A stretch of 64,000 nucleotides of DNA from Rhodothermaceae bacterium (GTDB lineage: Bacteria; Bacteroidota; Rhodothermia; Rhodothermales; Bin80): assembly GCA_009841335.1 (NCBI GenBank), contig VXLY01000092.1:38676-102675 (forward strand), read 5' to 3'. Below, piece after piece: positions 17,822 through 26,357 of this stretch. The notes beneath the pieces are model-generated. The model was given only the letters and a program-made list of their open reading frames with translations. It had not been told where the DNA came from and did not search any database. How positions within the stretch are numbered: position 1 is the stretch's first letter; each line of letters opens with the position of its first letter. A program made the position numbers and the translations under genes.

Positions 17822-20143
17822 ATGCGAGTAAAGCTTTCAACTTTGTTTTTGTTTCTGTTTTTCGTGGCACAGGCTGACGCTCAGATTACCATTACTGAGG
17901 AGGACTATGCCCGGGCAGAGGCTACACTTGGGACAACAACCCGAGGCATGGTTTACCACACAAGCATACAGCCAAACTGGCTGGAAGATGATCGTTTCTG
18001 GTACCTCCAGAGAATGCCGGCAGACAACGTATACATGATGGTAGATCCTGCCCAGGGTGAGCACCGTCCATTGTTTGATGAGGCGCGTATGACCGAAGCA
18101 ATTAACGACCATCTTGGAATATCTGGCGCAGAAGTAAACTTTTCGCGCGTTTCATATGACGGCGAGGCAGATCGACTCTTATCTCCCCAGGGAAATGGCA
18201 ATATCGCGTGCAGCGTGATCTCCTATACTTGCGAGTCGATTGAGCGAACAGACAGGGAGAATGCCCGGCGAACAGCAGCAATTTCCCCTGATGGTAACTA
18301 TGAGGCCTTTCGAAAAGAAAACAACCTGTGGATCCGAACCGTCGATACTGACGAGGAAAGGCAGCTTACCTTTGACGGCCAAAAGGATTTTGGCTACGCG
18401 ACCAATAACGCGGGATGGGTCCGTAACGAACGCCCGGTCCTGCTCTGGTCACCGGACTCAAAAAAGATCGCGACGTTTCAGCATGACGGTCGAGGTGTCG
18501 GCGAAATGTACATGGTCTCTACCGAGATTGGACGCTCAAATCTAGAGGCGTGGAAATATCCGCTGCCGCAGGACAGTGTGGTGTTCATGATTCACAGGGT
18601 CGTCATACATGTGGATGAACCCCGAACTGTCCGACTGGATATGGCACCGGATTATCACCGCGGAACCACTACGGATCATATTGCAGATTGGGACGGCACC
18701 TTCATGGATGTGCGATGGAGCGATGACAGCGAGCAGCTGGCCTTTGTGTCTTCATCAAGAGATCACAAAGACGCCTGGCTGAGAGTGGCTGATCCAGAAT
18801 CCGGGGCCGTGCGGGAGGTACTTCACGAAAGAGTGGAGACCTACTATGAGTCCGGCGTCAATGCGGAAAATTGGCAGGTGTTTTTTGATACAGGTGAAGT
18901 ACTCTGGTACTCCGAGCGATCAAACTGGGGACACTTGTACCTGTACGATCTCAGTACAGGTGAACTCAAGCACCAGATAACAGACGGAGACTGGATTGTA
19001 CGCCAGGTGCGTCGAACAGACCGAGACGCACGCATGTTGTATTTCACAGGATCAGGACGGGACGGTCCTGATCCGTACTTCCAGTATCTGTATCGGGTCA
19101 GTATGGACGGCGGTGAGCCGGAATTGCTGACCCCTGAAGAGGCTAACCACAGCGTATCTTTCTCCCCCGGAGGAAATTATATTCTGGATACGTGGTCTCG
19201 TCCGGATGTGCCTCAGAAGCATGCCGTTCGCAATCTTGACGGCAGCATAGCGGTAAATGTGGGCGAAGCGGATATATCCGAGCTTCTTGAGACCGGTTGG
19301 CGACCGCCAGAGCCATTCTCAGTGAAGGCGCGGGATAATGAGACGGATCTTCATGGCTTACTGTATAAACCGAGCAATTTTGACCCATCCAGGCGTTACC
19401 CGGTGCTTAATTACCTTTATCCCGGGCCTCAGAGCGGCAGTGTCGGGACAAGAAGTTTTACTCCGGCCCGCGGGGATAAGCAAGCACTCGCAGAGCTGGG
19501 GTTCATCGTTGTTGAGGTAGACGCGATGGGGACGCCAGGCCGCTCAAAATCCTTCCATGATGCCTACTACGGAAATATGGGGGATAATGGCATACCCGAT
19601 CAAATTACTACGATTCGTCAACTCGGTGCACAAAATCCATGGATGGATCTGGATCGCGTGGGTATATGGGGTCACTCGGGAGGTGGATTTGCCTCGGCTG
19701 GTGCGATACTGCGTTATCCCGATTTCTATAAGGTGGCGGTCAGCGGCGCTGGGAATCACGACAATCGGAACTATGAAGATGATTGGGGCGAGAAATGGCA
19801 GGGGCTCCTGGAAGTGAACCCGGACGGAACGACAAATTACGATAACCAGTCCAACATCCTCCTGGCGGATAGCCTGGAGGGTAAGCTTCTGCTCGCACAT
19901 GGCCTCATGGATGACAATGTTCCGGCCTCCAACACGCTGCTGCTTGTGGAAGCACTTATAGCTGCAAACAAGGATTTTGATCTTGTCATTTTCCCGAGCG
20001 GCTCACATGGGTTTGGCCAGGGAAGAACCTATTGGATGCGTCGTCGCTGGGACTACTTTGTAGAACATCTGCTTGGAGTTCCGCCTCCGGAGGAATATGA
20101 ATTTGGGCGTGAACGTGTTCGGGTCGCACGACCGACGGGATAG
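17822..20143 (+). CDS. S9 family prolyl oligopeptidase (dipeptidyl peptidase IV type)
   Basis: Exported serine peptidase of 773 aa, probably removing dipeptides from proline-containing peptides in the periplasm. The signal peptide ends ADAQ. The N-terminal two thirds form the DPP-IV beta-propeller. The alpha/beta-hydrolase domain carries the triad Ser619 (GHSGGG), Asp697 (MDDNVP) and His729 (SGSHGFGQG). The nucleophile elbow is GHSGGG in place of the more common GWSYGG of DPP-IV. First gene of a three-gene run with the D-aminoacylase-like lipoprotein (6 bp gap) and a carboxyltransferase, which points to peptide and amino-acid use. Confidence 0.93.
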   Translation: MRVKLSTLFLFLFFVAQADAQITITEEDYARAEATLGTTTRGMVYHTSIQPNWLEDDRFWYLQRMPADNVYMMVDPAQGEHRPLFDEARMTEAINDHLGISGAEVNFSRVSYDGEADRLLSPQGNGNIACSVISYTCESIERTDRENARRTAAISPDGNYEAFRKENNLWIRTVDTDEERQLTFDGQKDFGYATNNAGWVRNERPVLLWSPDSKKIATFQHDGRGVGEMYMVSTEIGRSNLEAWKYPLPQDSVVFMIHRVVIHVDEPRTVRLDMAPDYHRGTTTDHIADWDGTFMDVRWSDDSEQLAFVSSSRDHKDAWLRVADPESGAVREVLHERVETYYESGVNAENWQVFFDTGEVLWYSERSNWGHLYLYDLSTGELKHQITDGDWIVRQVRRTDRDARMLYFTGSGRDGPDPYFQYLYRVSMDGGEPELLTPEEANHSVSFSPGGNYILDTWSRPDVPQKHAVRNLDGSIAVNVGEADISELLETGWRPPEPFSVKARDNETDLHGLLYKPSNFDPSRRYPVLNYLYPGPQSGSVGTRSFTPARGDKQALAELGFIVVEVDAMGTPGRSKSFHDAYYGNMGDNGIPDQITTIRQLGAQNPWMDLDRVGIWGHSGGGFASAGAILRYPDFYKVAVSGAGNHDNRNYEDDWGEKWQGLLEVNPDGTTNYDNQSNILLADSLEGKLLLAHGLMDDNVPASNTLLLVEALIAANKDFDLVIFPSGSHGFGQGRTYWMRRRWDYFVEHLLGVPPPEEYEFGRERVRVARPTG

Positions 20144-20149
20144 CGACTG

Positions 20150-21850
20150 ATGCGATACTTGTCAGTGCTTTTTCTGTTGATTTGTGGATGCACGCGCGAG
20201 GCAGACTATGACCTCATCATACGTGGGGGGACCATTTACGATGGTACAGGAACGGCTCCCTACATTGCGGATGTCGCCCTTATTGCGGATACGATTGCAG
20301 CAGTTGGAAACCTGGCGGATACGCGTGGTGCGGAAGAAATAAATGTGGAAGGCTTGGCCGTGGCTCCCGGATTCATTAACATGTTGAGCTGGGCGACAGA
20401 AAGCCTGATCATCGATGGACGCTCGCTGAGCGATCTCAGCCAAGGCGTTACACTGGAGGTATTTGGGGAGGGTGTATCCAATGGGCCACTGAACGCTCGT
20501 ATGAAAGAGGAACTGTGGGACTTGTTTGTCGCACGAGCCGGATCAGAAGAAGAAGCCGCCACACTCCTGGGTGGCAGACAGATTCCATGGACCACGCTGG
20601 ATGAATATCTATCATTCCTTGAATCAAAGGGTGTCTCCACCAATGTTGCTTCTCTAATCGGTGCCGCTACGGTGCGTCAGCATGTTATTGGCGAGGGTGA
20701 TCGAGCACCAACCGCCGAGGAACTCGTGCGCATGCAGGATCTGGTGCGCGAGGCCATGGCCGATGGCGCACTTGGCGTAGGTTCCTCATTGATCTATGTG
20801 CCAGGTGTCTTTGCAAGTACACACGAACTGACTGCACTCGCGTCAGCTGCTGGGGAATTTAATGGCGTTTATACGTCGCACCTACGAAGTGAAGGTGCTC
20901 GCCTTCTGGAATCCGTAGAGGAGTTGATCCAGATTGCACGCGATGGAAGTGTGCGCGGACATATTTATCACTTGAAGGCGGCTGGACAAAACAATTGGCA
21001 CAAAATGGAAACCGTGATTGAGCGCGTGAATGAAGTCCGCTCAGAGGGCCTCGAAATTACCGCTGACGTCTACACATATGTGGCGGGAGCCACCGGGCTT
21101 GATGCGGCGATGCCACCTGATGTCCGGGCAGGTGGCATGTTGGCTTGGCGTGCACGACTCCAGGACCCGATCGTAAGGGCCCGAATGGAAACCGAGATGA
21201 TGACTCCGTCAGATGATTGGGAAAATCTGATGCTGGAGGCAGGACCTGAGAATGTGATGCTAATTGGATTCAGGAATCAGGCCCTGCGTCAGTATATGGG
21301 CATGCGACTGACCGAGGTTGCTGATTTGCGGGGAACCTCCGTACCAGCAGCGGCAATGGATCTTGTCATAGAGGACACTAGCAGGGTAGGAGCCGTCTAT
21401 TTTCTTATGGATGAGTCCAATGTACACCTAAAACTACGGCAGTCCTGGGTGGCAATTGATTCGGATGCAGCATCCCTAGCACCAGAAGGTGTCTCGCTGA
21501 ACAATATGGTTCATCCACGCGCGTACGGCTCATTCGCCCGCCTATTGGCAAAATATGTTCGCGAAGAACAGGTCCTCACGATTGAGGAGGCCGTGCGGCG
21601 CATGACATCATTGCCTGCATCTGTGCTATCAATTGACCGAAGGGGATTGATTCAAACAGGTTATTTTGGAGACATTGCCGTCTTTGATCCATTAACGATC
21701 CAAGATCATGCTACATTCGAGGAGCCCCATCAACTTGCCACCGGTATGCATTATGTATTTGTAAATGGCGTCCGAGTACTGAACAATGGTGAGCACACTG
21801 GCGCGATGCCTGGTCGTGTGGTACGGATATCTAGCAGTTCCAGCCAATGA
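20150..21850 (+). CDS. D-aminoacylase-like amidohydrolase lipoprotein with altered metal site
   Basis: 566 aa with a short lipoprotein signal (Cys14 in CGC). The fold is that of N-acyl-D-amino-acid deacylases: [14 protein letters not shown] at the start, AVAPGFIN, a His in YTSHLRSEG, a second in IYHLKAAG, Asp in AIDSDA, and a C-terminal [11 protein letters not shown]. The usual HxH after GFID is replaced by NMLSW, and the usual Cys loop (GNCG) reads FGEGVSNG. Glu may take over as ligand, as in some relatives, or activity may be lost. The stop overlaps the start of the carboxyltransferase gene (ATGA). Substrate unknown; it may hydrolyse products of the peptidase upstream. Confidence 0.82.
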   Translation: MRYLSVLFLLICGCTREADYDLIIRGGTIYDGTGTAPYIADVALIADTIAAVGNLADTRGAEEINVEGLAVAPGFINMLSWATESLIIDGRSLSDLSQGVTLEVFGEGVSNGPLNARMKEELWDLFVARAGSEEEAATLLGGRQIPWTTLDEYLSFLESKGVSTNVASLIGAATVRQHVIGEGDRAPTAEELVRMQDLVREAMADGALGVGSSLIYVPGVFASTHELTALASAAGEFNGVYTSHLRSEGARLLESVEELIQIARDGSVRGHIYHLKAAGQNNWHKMETVIERVNEVRSEGLEITADVYTYVAGATGLDAAMPPDVRAGGMLAWRARLQDPIVRARMETEMMTPSDDWENLMLEAGPENVMLIGFRNQALRQYMGMRLTEVADLRGTSVPAAAMDLVIEDTSRVGAVYFLMDESNVHLKLRQSWVAIDSDAASLAPEGVSLNNMVHPRAYGSFARLLAKYVREEQVLTIEEAVRRMTSLPASVLSIDRRGLIQTGYFGDIAVFDPLTIQDHATFEEPHQLATGMHYVFVNGVRVLNNGEHTGAMPGRVVRISSSSSQ

Positions 21851-23391
21851 CTGATCGTTCTTCGGATCTGGAACGCCGTCGCAGGGAAGCAACCCTGGGG
21901 GGTGGACAATCAAGGATCGACCGGCAGCACGATCGGGGAAAACTAACCGCACGTGAACGGATCACCGTTCTGCTGGACGAGGACTCATTCGTGGAAATGG
22001 GCCAATTGGTCAGGCACCAATTCACCGACTTTGGACTAGCGGAGAATCGGCCGTATGGAGATGGCGTGGTGACCGGCTATGGTACGGTTCACGGTAGGTT
22101 GGTTTATGTGTACGCACAAGATTTTACCGTTTTTGGGGGATCGCTAGGTCGTGCACATGCTTCCAAAATTGTCCAGCTACTCGATTTAGCGCTGCAGAAT
22201 GGGGCCCCCGTGATTGGATTAAGTGATTCTGGGGGAGCGCGGATCCAGGAGGGTGTAGTCTCTCTGGGCGGCTATGCGGATATCTTTCTGAAAAACACCC
22301 TGCTTTCTGGGGTGGTGCCGCAGATTTCCGCAATCATGGGGCCGTGCGCTGGTGGAGCTGTATATAGCCCGGCCATCACTGATCTCACTTTCATGGTTGA
22401 GGGCACTAGCTACATGTTCGTCACTGGCCCTGATGTCGTGCATTCGGTAACACAAGAGGAAGTGACCGCGGAAGACCTCGGAGGCGCAGCAATGCACGCT
22501 GAGCGCAGCGGTGTAGTTCACGCGTCCTATCCCAATGATGTCGTTTGTCTGGATGCCATCAGGACTGTACTGAGTTATTTACCTCAAAATTGCGAAGAAC
22601 AGCCAGAAATCCGCACCTCTTTCCAGTCACCTAGAGGCGGGGCGGGGGATCTGGATACGTTGATCCCTGAGAATCCCAACAAGCCGTACGATATGCACGA
22701 TGTCATACATTTGTTGGTGGACCGTGAATCATTCTTTCCCATCCACGACCGGTTTGCACGCAATCTAATATGTGGTTTTGCCCGCATAGGTGGACATTCG
22801 GTTGGGATTGTCGCCAACCAGCCTGCCCATCTAGCCGGAGTTCTTGATATTGACGCTTCCGTAAAGGGTGCCCGGTTTGTTCGATTATGTGATGCTTTCA
22901 ACGTGCCCCTGGTCACACTTGAGGATGTTCCTGGCTTTTTGCCCGGGACGGATCAGGAATGGAACGGGATTATTCGACATGGGGCCAAATTACTGTACGC
23001 TTTCTGTGAGGCCACCGTCCCCAAACTCACCGTAATAACCCGGAAGGCCTATGGGGGTGCGTATGACGTAATGAGTTCCAAACATATTCGCGGGGATATG
23101 AACTACGCATGGCCCAGTGCTGAGATTGCTGTTATGGGATCCAAGGGAGCCGTCAGAATCCTGCACCGTGCAGCTCTGCAAGGCGCCGAAAATGCAGCTG
23201 CGTTGGAGGAGGAGTTTTCCCGTGACTACAGGGCGCGTTTCGCCAACCCATACGTTGCTGCAGAGCACGGCTACATCGACGAGGTCATTCATCCTCGGGA
23301 AACACGGGATCGTATCATTACGGGTCTCCAGGTGCTCAGGAACAAGGTGCTGAATAATCCACGCAAAAAGCACGGGAATATCCCCCTCTAA
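21847..23391 (+). CDS. Acyl-CoA carboxylase, carboxyltransferase (beta) subunit
   Basis: 514-aa carboxyltransferase that moves CO2 from biotin to an acyl-CoA, most like propionyl-CoA carboxylase beta. It has the KLTARERI segment, [10 protein letters not shown], the oxyanion motifs [11 protein letters not shown] and [13 protein letters not shown], and in the second half [12 protein letters not shown] and [13 protein letters not shown]. Translationally coupled to the D-aminoacylase-like gene by a 4-bp overlap. No biotin-carrying subunit is in the window, so the partner must be elsewhere. Likely role: propionate or branched amino-acid breakdown. Confidence 0.94.
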   Translation: MTDRSSDLERRRREATLGGGQSRIDRQHDRGKLTARERITVLLDEDSFVEMGQLVRHQFTDFGLAENRPYGDGVVTGYGTVHGRLVYVYAQDFTVFGGSLGRAHASKIVQLLDLALQNGAPVIGLSDSGGARIQEGVVSLGGYADIFLKNTLLSGVVPQISAIMGPCAGGAVYSPAITDLTFMVEGTSYMFVTGPDVVHSVTQEEVTAEDLGGAAMHAERSGVVHASYPNDVVCLDAIRTVLSYLPQNCEEQPEIRTSFQSPRGGAGDLDTLIPENPNKPYDMHDVIHLLVDRESFFPIHDRFARNLICGFARIGGHSVGIVANQPAHLAGVLDIDASVKGARFVRLCDAFNVPLVTLEDVPGFLPGTDQEWNGIIRHGAKLLYAFCEATVPKLTVITRKAYGGAYDVMSSKHIRGDMNYAWPSAEIAVMGSKGAVRILHRAALQGAENAAALEEEFSRDYRARFANPYVAAEHGYIDEVIHPRETRDRIITGLQVLRNKVLNNPRKKHGNIPL

Positions 23392-23595
23392 GTACAAATA
23401 GCAAACTTTTTCGTCTCCTGACAGGCCCTTTTTCCAGGATTACGGCCAATACGGAACAGATGTGTTTTTTGTACATTAAGAGGTTATCTTGCTTAATGCC
23501 CTGTTAGTTAGGCATCTAAGGGCGAATATGTAAGAGGAAACTTTAAGTAAGGCAAGAGAGTTTTTCGTAAAGGTAGTTGACTTTTTGACGACGAT

Positions 23596-26343
23596 ATGAT
23601 GAAAAAGCTACTTTTTATCCTTCTCATTGCTGCAACAGCCTCTGTCGAGACAAGCCAAGCACAGGAGTTAATGCCTCCTGAACCGGCTCCGGTGGAGGAA
23701 TTGCGTGGATATGACTGGCATTTCTTGTCCCAGAAGGTTGGGTATCCGTGGTCCCCGCTGACAGATACTCAGATCATGTATCGCGTCAGTCGGGCATACC
23801 TGCTCCAGTCACGTATCATTCAGGCGCAGGCATTGGGAAATACCCGCTCCCTGGAGGACTATATGGCCGAGGCAATGGATGAGCTTGTGGTGTTGTCTGA
23901 TCAGCCCGGCTTTGTGAGTCAACCCCAATTCCGGGAGCTTTACAGAACGATCGTCCATGAACACGAGGAATACTATAGTGCAGATCTGGATAAATTCCCC
24001 GAGTACAGGTCCATCCTAGCACGCCGAAGTACCATGTTTGGTACACGGCTCCCGAGGGAAATTACAGAGGATGAAATCACAATATTATCCGATGCACCCC
24101 CCGCAGTTGCGCCAGAGTACTCCGCACGAATCCAGGTCGTTAACCGTGCAGGCACTACGCAGGAACCGGTTATTCCGCGAGGGTACGACCGATATGCCCT
24201 ATCCCAGGACTGCGGCAATCCACGGAGTTCGCTGACTGAAGACCAGATTACGTGTCGCGTCAGTCGTGCATATCGGTTACAATCCCGCACTATTCGGTCG
24301 CTGGCAGACGGAGATCTGTATTCTGCCGAACGCTACATGAATCAGGTTATGAATGAACTTGTGGTACTGTCTAATCAGTCTGATTTCGTGCGTCAACCCC
24401 AATTCCGGGAACTCTACAGAACGATCGTTCACGAGCACGAGACAGGCCCCGATACAGGTCTGAATGAGCCGCAGGAATTCAGGGAAATCTATGCTCTTCG
24501 GGATGCCATGTTTGAAGGGCAGCCCCGTATGGAAGCCCCCATGGCTGCGGCAGTAGGTCTGCCAAGGGTAAAGCCCGTGGCCACGACCATACCGATGACC
24601 CAGAATGAGTTCGTGGAGGAACGCCTCGCTTGGCTGATGGAGCACCGGAGAGGAATGATCACCCGGAGTTTGGATCGTGCAGACACGTACTTCCCGATGA
24701 TTGAACAGATTTTTGCAGAGGAAGGTGTGCCAGACGAGCTCAAGTATCTTGCAGTGGCCGAGAGCGCATTGATTCCAGACAATCGAAGCCCCGCAAGTGC
24801 TATCGGAATGTGGCAATTCATGGCCGCCACGGGGCGTGCTATGGGTTTGCGTATTGATGAATTCGTTGACGAGCGCCGGGACCCCGTCAAGGCTACACGT
24901 GCAGCAGCGCGCCATTTGAAGGAACTCTATGAGTACTATGGAAGTGATTGGCTGGTGGCGCTTGCAGGATATAACTGCAGTCCCAAATGCGTACTAAGAG
25001 CTATACGGCGGGCAGGTGGTACGCGCACAAACCCGCCGTCATTCTGGCGGATACGGAGACACCTGCCTGGCGAGACGCAGCGCTATATTCCGCAGTATAT
25101 TGGGTTCACGCTGATTATGTCCAATCCCGTAGAATTCGGACTGCCGGCAGTTTCGAATGGACCAGAGTTCACCTATGATGAGGTAAAGGTTAGCGGGATG
25201 TTGAAGCTGGAAACGATCGCCCGTATGGTAGGCACAACAACTAAGCACATCCAGGACTTGAATCCAGAGCTTCGGCGCGGAATATTGCCTCCCGACCGCA
25301 CGCCATACACGCTGCGAATTCCGGCTAATACATTTGCAAGATTTGCGGATGCCTTTGATAAACTCCCGGATGAAGAGAAGGCGATGCCAGGGGAGCATCG
25401 CGTACGGAGGGGAGATAATCTGAGCAGGATCGCCAGGCGATATGGCGTGACTGTTCGAGCGATCCAGAATGCTAACGGGCTTGGGAACCGTACGCGGATT
25501 CATCCAAATGACCGGCTTGTTATACCTGGGATGTCCGGTCGCGGTGTGGCTAAGCTTGAGGGTAATAGTGCAAGACTGGTGGCGTGGGGCAAACGGGATA
25601 TCAGGCCAATTGAGTTTGACGTGACAATGGCCGAAACAGTGCGTCAGACACCCGTCAAACTTGCGAGCAATGCCAGAACCCGCCCTAGTGAAAACAACTC
25701 CTCGTCGAACCAAACAGCCCAGAATTCCAGCTCACCTGGGAACGCACAGACAAGCATAACACATACCGTGCGCCGGGGAGACACCCTGTCAAAACTGGCT
25801 TCTCAGTATGGAACCACGGTCAGCGCCATCCAACAGGCCAATGGACTGAACGGAACGAGGATCGGTCGTGGCCAGCGGCTGAAGATTCCCAGTGGACGTA
25901 TTACACACACCGTTAGGCGTGGCGAAAACCTGGGAATGCTGGCCCAACGCTACAGTACGACCGTGCAAAACATCAGGAGTGCCAACAATTTGCGTTCCAA
26001 CACGATTTATCCTGGGCAAAAGCTCTTGATCGGAGGAACCAGTGCGCATGCGACTACACATACCGTCAGACGGGGTGAAAACCTGGGGCTGATCGCCGAA
26101 CGTTATGGCACAACCGTGCGGCACATCATGAATGCCAATAATCTGCGGTCTACTCGGATTTATCCCGGGCAAAAGCTGTGGATTGGGGGCACTAGTGCAC
26201 GCATCGTACACACTGTCAAAAGAGGAGAGAACCTTACAAGGATTGCTCAGCGTTACGGTACAACCGTGCAAAGTATTCGGAATATCAACAATTTGCGCTC
26301 CAGCCGGATTTATCCTGGGCAGAGACTTTCGATTGATTCCTGA
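23596..26343 (+). CDS. LysM lytic transglycosylase (MltD type) with duplicated N-terminal domain
   Basis: Exported 915-aa murein transglycosylase. The signal peptide ends SQAQ. Residues 37-123 and 195-281 are two copies of one domain (RGYD…, VSRAY.LQSR.I, QPQFRELYRTIVHEHE) that I do not recognise. The SLT domain (about 360-510) has catalytic Glu389 in AVAESA, then SAIGMWQFMAATGRAMG and LALAGYN-like residues. A divergent LysM (about 533-577) is followed by five clear ones (about 601, 723, 772, 821 and 871 on), each opening HTVRRGE or close to it and ending in PGQ.L.I. Ser/Asn-rich linkers separate them. A lone gene with about 200 bp of leader. Confidence 0.93.
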   Translation: MMKKLLFILLIAATASVETSQAQELMPPEPAPVEELRGYDWHFLSQKVGYPWSPLTDTQIMYRVSRAYLLQSRIIQAQALGNTRSLEDYMAEAMDELVVLSDQPGFVSQPQFRELYRTIVHEHEEYYSADLDKFPEYRSILARRSTMFGTRLPREITEDEITILSDAPPAVAPEYSARIQVVNRAGTTQEPVIPRGYDRYALSQDCGNPRSSLTEDQITCRVSRAYRLQSRTIRSLADGDLYSAERYMNQVMNELVVLSNQSDFVRQPQFRELYRTIVHEHETGPDTGLNEPQEFREIYALRDAMFEGQPRMEAPMAAAVGLPRVKPVATTIPMTQNEFVEERLAWLMEHRRGMITRSLDRADTYFPMIEQIFAEEGVPDELKYLAVAESALIPDNRSPASAIGMWQFMAATGRAMGLRIDEFVDERRDPVKATRAAARHLKELYEYYGSDWLVALAGYNCSPKCVLRAIRRAGGTRTNPPSFWRIRRHLPGETQRYIPQYIGFTLIMSNPVEFGLPAVSNGPEFTYDEVKVSGMLKLETIARMVGTTTKHIQDLNPELRRGILPPDRTPYTLRIPANTFARFADAFDKLPDEEKAMPGEHRVRRGDNLSRIARRYGVTVRAIQNANGLGNRTRIHPNDRLVIPGMSGRGVAKLEGNSARLVAWGKRDIRPIEFDVTMAETVRQTPVKLASNARTRPSENNSSSNQTAQNSSSPGNAQTSITHTVRRGDTLSKLASQYGTTVSAIQQANGLNGTRIGRGQRLKIPSGRITHTVRRGENLGMLAQRYSTTVQNIRSANNLRSNTIYPGQKLLIGGTSAHATTHTVRRGENLGLIAERYGTTVRHIMNANNLRSTRIYPGQKLWIGGTSARIVHTVKRGENLTRIAQRYGTTVQSIRNINNLRSSRIYPGQRLSIDS

Positions 26344-26357
26344 GACTCTGTGGCCAA

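Noticed and set aside
25039..26271. Minus-strand frames of 160-224 codons under the LysM protein
   Set aside because: Their repeats mirror the LysM repeats of the sense strand; they are shadows.
25762..26343. Repetitive DNA that could be a tandem repeat or CRISPR-like array
   Set aside because: The periodicity (about 147 bp) is the coding repeat of LysM modules.
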